From: Dyadobacter fermentans DSM 18053
GTDB taxonomy: Bacteria > Bacteroidota > Bacteroidia > Cytophagales > Spirosomataceae
Length of the DNA stretch: 64,000 bases
Direction: 5' to 3'
Assembly: GCF_000023125.1 (NCBI RefSeq)
Contig: NC_013037.1
Location: forward strand, 6,240,501 to 6,304,500
Within the stretch, counting starts at the first letter, position 1; every line of letters begins with the position of its first letter. Position numbers and translations under genes: made by a program. The notes under the pieces were generated by a model, which made no database searches, was not told the DNA's origin, and worked only from the letters and a program-made list of their open reading frames with translations. Positions 27,587 through 37,710 of this stretch are shown here, in pieces.

Positions 27587-28138
27587 TTACTGGTTCACTT
27601 TACGTCCCTTTAATGTTTCTCTTTCGTTTTTAACCTGCTTCAAAAGATCTTTTTTGACAAACAGGCGCGTTCCGTTGCCGCTTTGAAGATCGAACGTGCG
27701 CTCTTTGTAATCGAATTTGTTGTTAGGCAGCACATCGAGGAAATAGTTCTGGCCGCTGAGGTTGAACTTCATTCCTTTGGTATCCTGCTGGGTGTCGTCC
27801 CACGAAACGTTGATCGTACCGTCGCCGGTGCTCAATGCCACGCCCGGCGTGAATGGCAGCACGTTGATCGTCTGAATGCTTTTTCCGTTGCTCATCGTGA
27901 TCTGTCCTTCCGGATTGACCTTGATATCGTTCGGGTCGGTCACCTCGCGGCGGATGTTGATCGACTTGTCGTTGAAGAACTGAACTTTCGTGAGGGAAAT
28001 ATTGGCAGCTTCCAGGTCGCGACGGAGGTCTTCGGTAAAAACAGTGTAGTTCGAGAGGGGAACGGAGTTCATGGTGGTGCAGGCAGAGAACCCGCTGATG
28101 AATAGTACTCCTACAAAAAGTTTTTTAATCAGATTCAT
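27587..28138 (-). CDS. Hypothetical lipoprotein
   Basis: 183 residues. The lipoprotein signal peptide has lipobox GFSAC. The mature protein is beta-rich with no catalytic motif that I recognise: an N-terminal helix (FTEDLRRDLEAANISL), then strands such as NINVSWDD-type and NYFLDVLPNNKF, and a Lys-rich C-terminus. It is probably a periplasmic or outer membrane lipoprotein. It stands alone, convergent with the MCP-type sensor gene. Confidence 0.7.
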   Translation of the reverse strand: MNLIKKLFVGVLFISGFSACTTMNSVPLSNYTVFTEDLRRDLEAANISLTKVQFFNDKSINIRREVTDPNDIKVNPEGQITMSNGKSIQTINVLPFTPGVALSTGDGTINVSWDDTQQDTKGMKFNLSGQNYFLDVLPNNKFDYKERTFDLQSGNGTRLFVKKDLLKQVKNERETLKGRKVNQ

Positions 28139-28380
28139 GTCAGAAAATTGGTGTTCGTCTGAACTGGTTTGGTGATTTTAGTTGAGTTGTTTACCGGTCG
28201 CAATATTAGTAAAAAAGCCTTTCAGATACCAGCGGATTGAGTGATCGTACCACCGGATAGGCTAGTACTGACAATGTGTCAGCCGATGCGCATTTTGATT
28301 GTTATTGGAACGCATATTTCTGGCGTGTATTGCAAAGCGAAATTACATTCTTAAAATATAAAACAAACGACAACATTACT

Positions 28381-30213
28381 ATGGAATCAGTGATTCAGGA
28401 AAAAGGGAATTTGAGCATTCACACCGAGAACATCTTTCCGATTATCAAGAAATTCCTTTATTCGGACCACGAAATTTTTCTTAGGGAACTTGTTTCCAAC
28501 GCGGTTGACGCGTCACAAAAAATCAAAAAACTGGCTTCGTACGGGGAGTACAACGGCGAGCTGGGCGATCTGAAAGTGGTTGTTAAGCTGGATAAAGATG
28601 CCAAAACGATCACGATCAGTGACAATGGTATCGGTATGACAGCCGACGAGATCAAAAAATACATTAACCAGATCGCTTTTTCGGGAGCGACTGAGTTTGT
28701 AGAGCAGTACAAAGACAAAGGCGAAGGCGACAAAGGCATTATCGGTCACTTTGGTTTGGGCTTCTATTCGGCTTACATGGTGGCCCAGAATGTAGAGATC
28801 ATTACAAAATCCTACAAAGAAGGCGCTGAGCCGGTCCGCTGGGAATGCGACGGTTCGACGGAATTTGAAATTTCGCCCGTTGAGAAGGCAGAACGCGGTA
28901 CCGACATTATCCTGCACATTGCCGAAGATTCCGAGGAATTTCTGGACGCACACCGTTTGAGAGGCATTTTGGAAAAATACGGCAAATTCCTGCCGATCGA
29001 AATCGAGTTTGAAGACAAGGTGATCAACAATCCGAGCCCGATCTGGACAAAAAGCCCTTCCGATCTGAAAGACGAAGATTACCTCGCATTCTACAAAGAA
29101 TTGCACCCATTCAGCGAAGATCCGCTTTTCTGGATCCATTTAAATGTGGATTATCCATTTAACCTGACCGGCGTACTTTATTTCCCTAAACTGCGCAACG
29201 ACTTCTCAGGCCAGCGTGAGAAAATCCAGCTTTACAGCCGCCAGGTGTTCATCACCGATGAAGTGAAGGACATCGTTCCCGACTTCCTGCAACTGCTGCA
29301 CGGTGTGATCGACTCGCCGGATATTCCGTTGAACGTATCGCGCAGCTACCTGCAAGCGGATGGTAATGTGAAGAAAATCAATGGCTACATTACCCGCAAA
29401 GTGGCCGATAAGCTGCTCGAAATCTTCAAAAACGATCGCGAGGGCTTCGAGAAGAAATTTGATGATATCGGCTTGTTTGTCAAGTATGGCATTATCAGCG
29501 ATGATAAATTCTATGAAAAAGCGAAGGATTTCTGCCTGCTGAAAAATACCGACGGCAAATACTTCACTTTCGAAGAATACCGCGAGCATATCAAGGAAAA
29601 CCAGACGGACAAAAACGAATCGCTCGTTTGGTTGTACACCACCGACGAGAAAAAGCAGGATGCATTCATTCAATCGGCGAAGAAGCGCAGCTATGACGTG
29701 CTTGTGCTGGACACCGTGATCGACTCGCACTTCATCAATGCATTGGAGCAGAAGCTGGAAAAAATCAGTGTGAAGCGCGTTGATGCCGACACGTTGGACA
29801 AACTGGTTGAAAAAGAAGTGAAGCTGGAAAGCATTCTTTCTTCCGACGATCAGGAGAAGGTGAAGAAGGTTTTTGAGGGCATTTCGGAGAACAAAACGGC
29901 GCAGATTGCCGTGGAGGCCATGCCGGTAGACGAACTGCCGGTGGTGATCACTTTCCCGGAATTCATGCGCCGCATGACGGACATGCAGGCGAGCTCAGGC
30001 CAGCGTTCGATGTTTGGCGATATGCCGCTGATGTACACCGTTTCGCTGAACTCGAACCACCCGCTGATCGGCAAGATCGCCGGCTCGGATAATGAAGATG
30101 AGCAAAAGGCGCTGGCGAAGCAGCTTTACGATCTTGCATTGCTTTCGCAGGGAATGCTGTCGGGGAACGACCTCACGCAGTTTATCCAGAGAACGGTAGG
30201 TACACTTTCATAA
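28381..30213 (+). CDS. htpG: Molecular chaperone HtpG (Hsp90)
   Basis: 610 residues from ATG 28381. The start is set by the family N-terminus GNLSIHTENIFPIIKKFLYSDHEIFLRELVSNAVDA; the key part is HEIFLRELVSNAVDA. The GHKL ATPase motifs are ISDNGIGMT, GATEFVEQY and GHFGLGFYSAYMV. The middle domain has PFNLTGVLYFPKL and NVSRSYLQ, and a C-terminal dimerisation domain follows. The frame is open upstream to 28276, but that part has no similarity to Hsp90. It folds client proteins in the cytoplasm and is usually heat-induced. It is a single gene with its own terminator. Confidence 0.96.
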   Translation: MESVIQEKGNLSIHTENIFPIIKKFLYSDHEIFLRELVSNAVDASQKIKKLASYGEYNGELGDLKVVVKLDKDAKTITISDNGIGMTADEIKKYINQIAFSGATEFVEQYKDKGEGDKGIIGHFGLGFYSAYMVAQNVEIITKSYKEGAEPVRWECDGSTEFEISPVEKAERGTDIILHIAEDSEEFLDAHRLRGILEKYGKFLPIEIEFEDKVINNPSPIWTKSPSDLKDEDYLAFYKELHPFSEDPLFWIHLNVDYPFNLTGVLYFPKLRNDFSGQREKIQLYSRQVFITDEVKDIVPDFLQLLHGVIDSPDIPLNVSRSYLQADGNVKKINGYITRKVADKLLEIFKNDREGFEKKFDDIGLFVKYGIISDDKFYEKAKDFCLLKNTDGKYFTFEEYREHIKENQTDKNESLVWLYTTDEKKQDAFIQSAKKRSYDVLVLDTVIDSHFINALEQKLEKISVKRVDADTLDKLVEKEVKLESILSSDDQEKVKKVFEGISENKTAQIAVEAMPVDELPVVITFPEFMRRMTDMQASSGQRSMFGDMPLMYTVSLNSNHPLIGKIAGSDNEDEQKALAKQLYDLALLSQGMLSGNDLTQFIQRTVGTLS

Positions 30214-30233
30214 AAGTACCTTTTTAATAAGAA

Positions 30234-30266
30234 GAAAGCCGCTGTAAAAGCGGCTTTCGTGTTTTA
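30234..30266. terminator. Terminator after htpG
   Basis: A 10-bp perfect stem (GAAAGCCGCT / AGCGGCTTTC, 5-base loop) is followed by GTGTTTT. It also lies close to the 3' end of the convergent gene at 30264. Confidence 0.75.
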
Positions 30267-30782
30267 TGACCTTCCTGAGGTAAGTTTCAGTTTCAATTTG
30301 TCCAACTCCTCCCATTTCTGTTGCCTGGCTAATGAGGCCTGCTCCGGCCAGGTGGAGGGATCGTGGAGCTGGTAGCGCGGGCCGGCTTTTTTGAGGAAAC
30401 CTGCTACCCGGAGCAGCGATGTCTCCATAAGCTGCTCATAAGTGTGGATGCCTTCTTTATTAAGTATTTCTTCAATTTTCGGGCCGATGCCTTCGATAAT
30501 TTTGAGATCGTCGGGAGCGTGGTCGGGGCTGATGGTGGGGTAAACTGTTTTGTGGGCGTTGGTAGCAATCGGGTAATCCACTGTGGTGTTCGTTAAAGTC
30601 CGGATTTGAGCGAGTTCGTATTTCTTTTCCTCGATTAATTCCTGCAAGTTATCAATTCTCTTTCTGATAATCACTTTCGCAAGAAACCAGCCGGCCGTAG
30701 CGGCGGCGATCAGCAGCACCGTGATTTCGGCTACTGCCACAGGCAGACTGTCCAGATCGAGAGAAAACATGGGCAGGTTCAT
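30264..30782 (-). CDS. Membrane-anchored helix-hairpin-helix protein
   Basis: 172 residues. One N-terminal membrane segment (about residues 17-37), then a short coiled coil (RIDNLQELIEEKKYELAQ), then a helix-hairpin-helix domain (about residues 90-150) with the classic DDLKIIEGIGPKIEEILN and GIHTYEQL. Similar domains occur in predicted DNA-binding proteins, yet here the domain is tethered to the membrane; it may bind protein rather than DNA. Its start overlaps the upstream gene's stop by 4 bases, so the two are coupled. Confidence 0.78.
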   Translation of the reverse strand: MNLPMFSLDLDSLPVAVAEITVLLIAAATAGWFLAKVIIRKRIDNLQELIEEKKYELAQIRTLTNTTVDYPIATNAHKTVYPTISPDHAPDDLKIIEGIGPKIEEILNKEGIHTYEQLMETSLLRVAGFLKKAGPRYQLHDPSTWPEQASLARQQKWEELDKLKLKLTSGRS

Positions 30783-31132
30783 GGTTTTGATTGATAGTAA
30801 GCCAGCTCGCGGTGAATGCGGTTCAGTTTATAGCGCAGGTCACGTGTTTTCTTCACTTCATAGGCACGCCCGAGAATGAACCCGATGAAGAGCGTCACGC
30901 CGATCATGATGGTATGCTGCAAGAAATGCGATAGTTCAATGCGATAGGAGGGTAGCCCGAATTCCCGCAGCGAAACACGCAGGAGTCCGCTTTGCGTGGA
31001 TGTTTCCGGGAGCAGGGCCTGGGAGTCGAAGAGCATGTCGCAGAACTGCTCGATTTTACATATATGCCAGTAAATAGAACCTGCTATCCAGAATCCCAGG
31101 AAGGTCCACCAAAGCGCCTTGCTATTGAACAT
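30779..31132 (-). CDS. Small two-helix membrane protein
   Basis: 117 residues with an N-terminal membrane segment (WTFLGFWIAGSIYWHICKI) and a second one (HTIMIGVTLFIGFILGRAYEV), followed by a basic tail with a helix (RDLRYKLNRIHRELAYYQSK). It overlaps the helix-hairpin-helix gene by 4 bases, so they form a two-gene operon and may make one membrane complex. I do not recognise the family. Confidence 0.7.
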   Translation of the reverse strand: MFNSKALWWTFLGFWIAGSIYWHICKIEQFCDMLFDSQALLPETSTQSGLLRVSLREFGLPSYRIELSHFLQHTIMIGVTLFIGFILGRAYEVKKTRDLRYKLNRIHRELAYYQSKP

Positions 31133-31212
31133 GCGGAACAGAGTTTGACGGGTGAATGCTGTAACCTAAAAATAGGATTTCGTCAAATAAGATGCAATAG
31201 AAGTGCTTATTA

Positions 31213-31247
31213 CAAAACAAAGCCCGGGCTAACGTCCGGGCCTTGTT
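31213..31247 (-). terminator. Terminator of rho
   Basis: A 12-bp stem with one mismatch (31216-31227 with 31236-31247, GCCCGG core) is followed on the minus strand by TTTTG. It starts 2 bases after the rho stop codon. Confidence 0.8.
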
Positions 31248-31249
31248 AT

Positions 31250-33058
<1,809 letters not shown>

Positions 33059-33553
33059 ACAGAAAATGGAAAGTAAAGGGTCACTTTACCAATTGGACAA
33101 TAAGGTTGTGAATATAATTGGATGTAACAGGACAGCGCGCCCTGCGGTCACGTGATGGTCATTGATAGGTTTATAAGCATTTGATGCGAAAGCCCGCGCG
33201 AAAGGCTTTACTAACTGCAAAACTTTGATGGATCAAATCTGAAAATTGTAACTGGTACAAACAGGAAGTATTGACAATAAATCGGCAAGATTTTGAACCT
33301 CGATAACGCTGGGATAAGAAGTTACCGCAAGATGGAATTTGGATTTATAAGTCGATACTGACTTGGATGGACGAAAGTAAATAGATAACGTTTAATTTCC
33401 AAATATTTAGCTTAAAAACCGTGCCAAGCGGCTTGTTATTGCTTTTTAATGTCAAAAAATCTTGGACAAAGTGGTTGCACTGATTATTTGGCGGAATGCA
33501 ACGGCTTAATAGTCTTAGTTTTTGTGCCGGGAAAATCGGATTTTTGCCGGACT
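33059..33553. other. 495-bp divergent intergenic region between rho and coaX
   Basis: No gene is supported here. The frame of coaX is open back to 33449, but that extension has no family similarity. I see no strict TAnnTTTG box; TAGTTTTTG near 33520 is one base longer than consensus. The region probably holds promoters for both genes and the rho leader. Confidence 0.5.
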
Positions 33554-34276
33554 ATGAACATTGTTGTGGATTCGGGGAACACCTTTTCGAAAATCGGATG
33601 GTTCGAAGGGGAAAAACTTATACGATATACGACGCACCTGGATTTCCCGGAATTGATCCGCAATATCCAAGCGGAGCTTCCGGAATACCTCTTCTTTTCG
33701 TCGGTCGGACCTACGCAGGAAGAGTTCCAGCAGGCGCTCGGAGCATCGCTGCCGGTGATCGGACTCACGCCCGACACGCCATTGCCGATCGTTAAGCATT
33801 ACGACACCCCGCAAACGCTTGGCGCCGACCGCATTGCCGCCGCCGCGGGTGCCAATTTCCTGTTCCCGGGTGAAGACCTCGTCGTGATCGATATGGGCAC
33901 CTGCATTACTTACGACGTGATCGACCGCGACGCGACGTTTCAGGGCGGGTTAATTTCTCCCGGCGTGCGGATGCGATTCAACGCCATGCATACGTTTACC
34001 AAAAGGCTCCCGCTATTCGAACCCGAAAAAGGCCCGGAACTGATCGGGAAAAGTACACGGCAAGCCATGCAAAGCGGCGTCATGAATGGTACCCTGGCCG
34101 AGATCGAAGGAATTATTGAACGTTACCGTCACAAATACCCAACTTTACGCGTAGTATTATGCGGTGGCGACGCGGCTTTTTTTGAAAGTAGCTTGAAACC
34201 ACCCATCTTTGCGGTGCCGGAACTGGTTTTAATAGGATTGAACAGAATTTTAACATATAATGTCTCTTTACAGTAG
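33554..34276 (+). CDS. coaX: Type III pantothenate kinase
   Basis: 240 residues from ATG 33554, where the ASKHA fold begins (MNIVVDSGNTFSKIGWF). Further motifs are TPQTLGADRIAAAAGA, VVIDMGTCITYDVID, GGLISPGVRMR and VVLCGGDA. CoaX phosphorylates pantothenate in the first step of coenzyme A synthesis and needs a monovalent cation. The next gene starts 17 bases before its stop. The later step enzyme CoaBC is encoded at 40.7 kb. Confidence 0.95.
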   Translation: MNIVVDSGNTFSKIGWFEGEKLIRYTTHLDFPELIRNIQAELPEYLFFSSVGPTQEEFQQALGASLPVIGLTPDTPLPIVKHYDTPQTLGADRIAAAAGANFLFPGEDLVVIDMGTCITYDVIDRDATFQGGLISPGVRMRFNAMHTFTKRLPLFEPEKGPELIGKSTRQAMQSGVMNGTLAEIEGIIERYRHKYPTLRVVLCGGDAAFFESSLKPPIFAVPELVLIGLNRILTYNVSLQ

Positions 34277-35549
34277 AATAGGAATAGTCACGCTTGCCAT
34301 TACACTCGGTTGGGGTTGTACAAATCTTGCAAAGGCACAAGGATTGGGCAATTCTCCGTATTCATCCCTGGGAATGGGTGAGTTTTACGGAGATGCATAT
34401 TCCGATAATACTGCAATGGGAGGTTCCGGTGTGAGCACGGGAGGTGGTTTTCAGATCAATAACCTGAACCCCGCACTTTGGGTCCGCAACCGCTTTACCA
34501 CGCTCGATGTGGGGCTGGTAGGCCAGTACAAAGAGGTTGCATCGGGCAATCTGCAACAGCGGAATGCCGGCGGAAACCTGGCGTATTTGTCGCTGTCGTT
34601 TCCCGTTACGCCCCGGTGGGTAATCGGTGCCAGCCTTAAACCTTACAGTTTCATCGACTACGAAAACTCCTTCACCCGCCCCGTTTCAGGATCCACGGGC
34701 GTTGCCGAATATACGGTTTCAGGAAAAGGCGGTGTGAACAAAGCTTCACTCGTCAATTCATTCCAGATCGGAAGATACGTAAGCCTGGGGTTGGAGAGCA
34801 GCTATTTCTTCGGCAACGTTCGCCGCTCTTCGGATGTACTGCTTTATGCCAACGGCGCTGCGTCCGATTACCTGGTAAGCCTCAACGAGCGTAACACCTA
34901 TTCCGACATCGCTTTTCGTGCGGGCGGTACCGTACGAATTCCTCTCAAAAAGGCAAACAAGCTGAACCTGAACCTCGGTGGTGCATACAGTTTCGGCACG
35001 TCGCTGAATGCTACGAAAACCACCTCATTCGAATTGACACAAGGCTCTTTCCCGGTTGCATTGCCGGATACGCTGGAAAACAACCTCGGAGGTTCCATGA
35101 AAGTGCCGGAGCAATACCAGGTAGGCGCCAGCCTCGAATGGCCATTCAAAATGATTGTCTCGGTGGATTACAGTCACCAGAGTTGGTCACAATACAGAGG
35201 CTTTGGAAATGTCAATGAATCGCTCAACGATGTGAACCGCATGCACGTCGGAGTCGAGTACCTTCCGCGTTTTACGTCACTCAATTATTTCGACATTGTG
35301 CGCTATCGCCTCGGTTTCAGCCATGGCAATACGCCTTACACCATTGGCGCGACCAAAATCAAAGATACGAATGTAAGTCTCGGCTTTACGTTCCCAATGG
35401 GCCGTGGGTATGCCAACTTCCTGTCGGTAGCGCTGGTAGGCGGTCAGCGGGGCGTCAACTCCAACGGCGCGATCCGCGAGCGTTACGGAAAGGTTGTGCT
35501 GGGTATTACATTGTTGGAAAAGTGGTTCCAGAAGCGCTTGATCGAATAA
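34260..35549 (+). CDS. Outer membrane beta-barrel protein
   Basis: 429 residues. A signal peptide (IGIVTLAITLGWGCTNLAKA) is followed by a protein made of alternating amphipathic strands with Gly- and Tyr-rich turns, ending in a strand that closes a barrel. The N-terminal part (NSPYSSLGMGEFYGDAYS, AMGGSGVS, INNLNPA) resembles FadL-like barrels of Bacteroidota. It overlaps coaX by 17 bases and lies 9 bases before lptC, so it may serve in outer membrane assembly or transport. The cargo is unknown. Confidence 0.75.
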   Translation: MSLYSRIGIVTLAITLGWGCTNLAKAQGLGNSPYSSLGMGEFYGDAYSDNTAMGGSGVSTGGGFQINNLNPALWVRNRFTTLDVGLVGQYKEVASGNLQQRNAGGNLAYLSLSFPVTPRWVIGASLKPYSFIDYENSFTRPVSGSTGVAEYTVSGKGGVNKASLVNSFQIGRYVSLGLESSYFFGNVRRSSDVLLYANGAASDYLVSLNERNTYSDIAFRAGGTVRIPLKKANKLNLNLGGAYSFGTSLNATKTTSFELTQGSFPVALPDTLENNLGGSMKVPEQYQVGASLEWPFKMIVSVDYSHQSWSQYRGFGNVNESLNDVNRMHVGVEYLPRFTSLNYFDIVRYRLGFSHGNTPYTIGATKIKDTNVSLGFTFPMGRGYANFLSVALVGGQRGVNSNGAIRERYGKVVLGITLLEKWFQKRLIE

Positions 35550-35558
35550 CAGATTGCT

Positions 35559-36137
35559 ATGCGTAAATGGCTGATAGATATTTTTTTACCGAAAGGAGAT
35601 AGTTGCTTATCTCCTTTTTGTATTGTGGCCATCTGCTCGATGCTTTTCCTGGCGTGCGAGTCCAAAAAGGATAAGATCGGCGCTGTGTACAACGGCCCGC
35701 TTGAAATCGTCAACGATCTGACGCTCAAATACAGCGAGCAGGGCAATATGAAGGTTTTGGTAAGAACACCGAAGTCCCTCACTTACCAGAACGAAAGCCG
35801 CGTTTTCCCGGATTCCGTCAACATCAGTTTCTTCGATTCGCTGGGTACCGTCGTAACGACGCTCCGTTCCGATTCGGGCCGGTACGACCGCAGTGCGGAC
35901 GTGTATATTGTGAAGGGAAATGTGCGCGTGGTGAAGTCCGAGACGCGCGAGATTTTGACCACTTCCGAACTCAGCTGGAGCCCCGGCACGAGAAAGGTGT
36001 TTACGGATAAGGCTTTGTCCGTAAAAAATACGCAGACCTCGGAAATCACCAATGCGATCGGGATGGATGCGGAGCAGGATTTTTCGCGGATCAAGTTCCG
36101 GAAAGCGACGGGCGTCTACAAATTTACGGGCCCTTAG
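35559..36137 (+). CDS. lptC: LPS export factor LptC
   Basis: 192 residues. An N-terminal hydrophobic segment (IVAICSMLFLACES) looks like a lipoprotein signal with a cysteine, and the rest is a beta-jellyroll of the LptC type: YNGPLEIVNDLTLKYSEQG, YDRSADVYIVKGNVRVVKSE and DFSRIKFRKATGVYKF. LptC links the inner membrane LptBFG transporter to the periplasmic LptA bridge. It follows the barrel gene by 9 bases. Its last 4 bases overlap the stop of the convergent cytochrome c gene. Confidence 0.85.
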   Translation: MRKWLIDIFLPKGDSCLSPFCIVAICSMLFLACESKKDKIGAVYNGPLEIVNDLTLKYSEQGNMKVLVRTPKSLTYQNESRVFPDSVNISFFDSLGTVVTTLRSDSGRYDRSADVYIVKGNVRVVKSETREILTTSELSWSPGTRKVFTDKALSVKNTQTSEITNAIGMDAEQDFSRIKFRKATGVYKFTGP

Positions 36138-36571
36138 TCAGGCTTGCATTCCACCAAAGCCTTGTGCACAAATTCGATCGGCGTGTAAACGCTGTCCTTC
36201 CCCCATTTCATCGATACAAAGCTTACGATTTCCGCAATCTCGATCTCCGTTAATTTCGGGTTAGGAGGCATTGGCCGGCTGAATTTCTTGCCGTTCACGA
36301 TAATCGTGTCGCTCATTCCGTACTGGATAATGCAGGCGACGCGGGCTTTGTCGGTCAGGATGGACGATCCCTCGATAGGCGGGTAAAGGTTGGACATTCC
36401 CTTGCCGTCCATTTGATGACAGTTGGCGCAATTCGTCATGAACAGCTGCTGCCCGGTCACGAAATACTGCTCACTTTTCAGTTCTTCGGAATTGCGGCAG
36501 GATGCCAGGCCCAGCATGGCCGATGCGAGCACAAGAGCCCTGGCACCCCGGTTACCTTGGAATAGTTTCAT
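36134..36571 (-). CDS. Exported class I cytochrome c
   Basis: 145 residues. A signal peptide with possible lipobox GLASC is followed by a mono-haem domain: haem site CANCHQMDG, and the methionine ligand probably in FSRPMPPNPKLT. The C-terminal helix is ELEIAEIVSFVSMKWG-like. It overlaps the SCO1 gene by 4 bases, so the two are coupled. Together they suggest a role in electron flow to, or assembly of, a haem-copper oxidase. Confidence 0.88.
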   Translation of the reverse strand: MKLFQGNRGARALVLASAMLGLASCRNSEELKSEQYFVTGQQLFMTNCANCHQMDGKGMSNLYPPIEGSSILTDKARVACIIQYGMSDTIIVNGKKFSRPMPPNPKLTEIEIAEIVSFVSMKWGKDSVYTPIEFVHKALVECKPD

Positions 36572-37230
36572 TTCTTGTACTCGGCCAGTAACCGTTCCAT
36601 GTCGTTAAGCAGCTTTTTTGTACCCTCTTCGGTAGTGCCATCGTACATTCCGCGCACGTGTTTCTCCTTGTCTACGAGGATGAATGCACCACTGTGAATG
36701 TAGCCGCCTTGTACGGTGGAATCTTCCTTTGCGGTAGACATGTAGTTATTTTGTCCTATTTCATAGATCTTCGCTTTGTCGCCCGTAAGAAACTGCCATT
36801 GCTTGCCCTCCACGCCCAGATCTTTCGCAAACTTGTTCAGTACCGCCGGCGTATCGTGTTCGGGGTCGATAGAGTGGGAGAGGATCATGACGTCGGGATT
36901 ATTCTTATACGCCTCGTAAACCTTCACCATTTGCTTTTTCATAACAGGGCAAATGGTAGGGCAGGTGGTGAAAAAGAAATCGGTCACATAAATTTTATCT
37001 TCCACGATCTTCTCAGTGATCGTGTCGCCGTATTGATTTACGAATGCAAACTTGGGAATCTTGTTATAAATGGTGTCAACAACTTCTTTTCCATCCACGG
37101 TCTTTTTTACCCAGTCGCGCTCGCCCAGGATCGGTAGTTTCTGGTCCGAACTACCGCAGCCGGCAACAGCCGCAACGCAGGACGACACAAACAGGGAGCG
37201 GAAAAGAATTGATTTTACTTTCGAGTTCAT
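36568..37230 (-). CDS. SCO1/SenC copper chaperone-like lipoprotein
   Basis: 220 residues. The lipoprotein signal has lipobox VAGC. The thioredoxin-like domain has the copper-binding pair in FFTTCPTICPVMKKQ and the histidine in LSHSIDPEHDTPAVL. SCO1 proteins deliver copper to the CuA centre of cytochrome c oxidase or act as thiol-disulfide factors. It is coupled to the cytochrome c gene and follows a small coiled-coil lipoprotein gene by 7 bases. Confidence 0.92.
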   Translation of the reverse strand: MNSKVKSILFRSLFVSSCVAAVAGCGSSDQKLPILGERDWVKKTVDGKEVVDTIYNKIPKFAFVNQYGDTITEKIVEDKIYVTDFFFTTCPTICPVMKKQMVKVYEAYKNNPDVMILSHSIDPEHDTPAVLNKFAKDLGVEGKQWQFLTGDKAKIYEIGQNNYMSTAKEDSTVQGGYIHSGAFILVDKEKHVRGMYDGTTEEGTKKLLNDMERLLAEYKK

Positions 37231-37237
37231 AAACGGG

Positions 37238-37675
37238 TTATTCTAAAAATGTTTTTGCCTCCTGAATGGATTTCAACGTGGCTTGTTTCACGAGCATGAT
37301 CCTTTCTTTTTCTTTCTCAAAATATTGGACAGCTTGCTGGGAATCCAGTTTTTTGGCCGAATCTCCCCGGTATTCGTGCATCCAGTCCATCATCAGCTTG
37401 TCGGCATCGGCGAGTTTTTGGTTCAGGTCCACGGCCTTGATGCGCTGCTCGGCCATCGTGTTGCTGCTCACGCCTACATTCTGAAGGCTGTCAATGTCCT
37501 GGATTTTTTTTGAAATCTGCGTTTTCAGGCTCATAATGTCTTCCTGTTTCGGCATCACTTCGTCGTGGATCGCAAGCACTTCGGTTTCGAGGCCGGCTAC
37601 CTTTTCCTGGTCTTTGTCGGTTCCGCAAGCCAGGCTGAATGCAGCCAGTAATGATAGAAGGATAAGGTTTTTCAT
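37238..37675 (-). CDS. Small coiled-coil lipoprotein
   Basis: 145 residues. The lipoprotein signal has lipobox SLACG. The mature part is almost all charged helix (ETEVLAIHDEVMPKQEDIMS, SLKTQISKKIQDIDSLQ), so it probably forms a coiled coil in the periplasm. It is the first gene of a likely operon with SCO1 and cytochrome c, which hints at a role with respiratory copper proteins. The function is unknown. Confidence 0.75.
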   Translation of the reverse strand: MKNLILLSLLAAFSLACGTDKDQEKVAGLETEVLAIHDEVMPKQEDIMSLKTQISKKIQDIDSLQNVGVSSNTMAEQRIKAVDLNQKLADADKLMMDWMHEYRGDSAKKLDSQQAVQYFEKEKERIMLVKQATLKSIQEAKTFLE

Positions 37676-37710
37676 GTAGAACAGAGTTTGTCGATGTAAG
37701 TACAGCGTTT

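Noticed and set aside
28276..28380. Upstream extension of htpG by 35 codons
   Set aside because: The added residues do not resemble any Hsp90 N-terminus, while ATG 28381 gives the normal family start.
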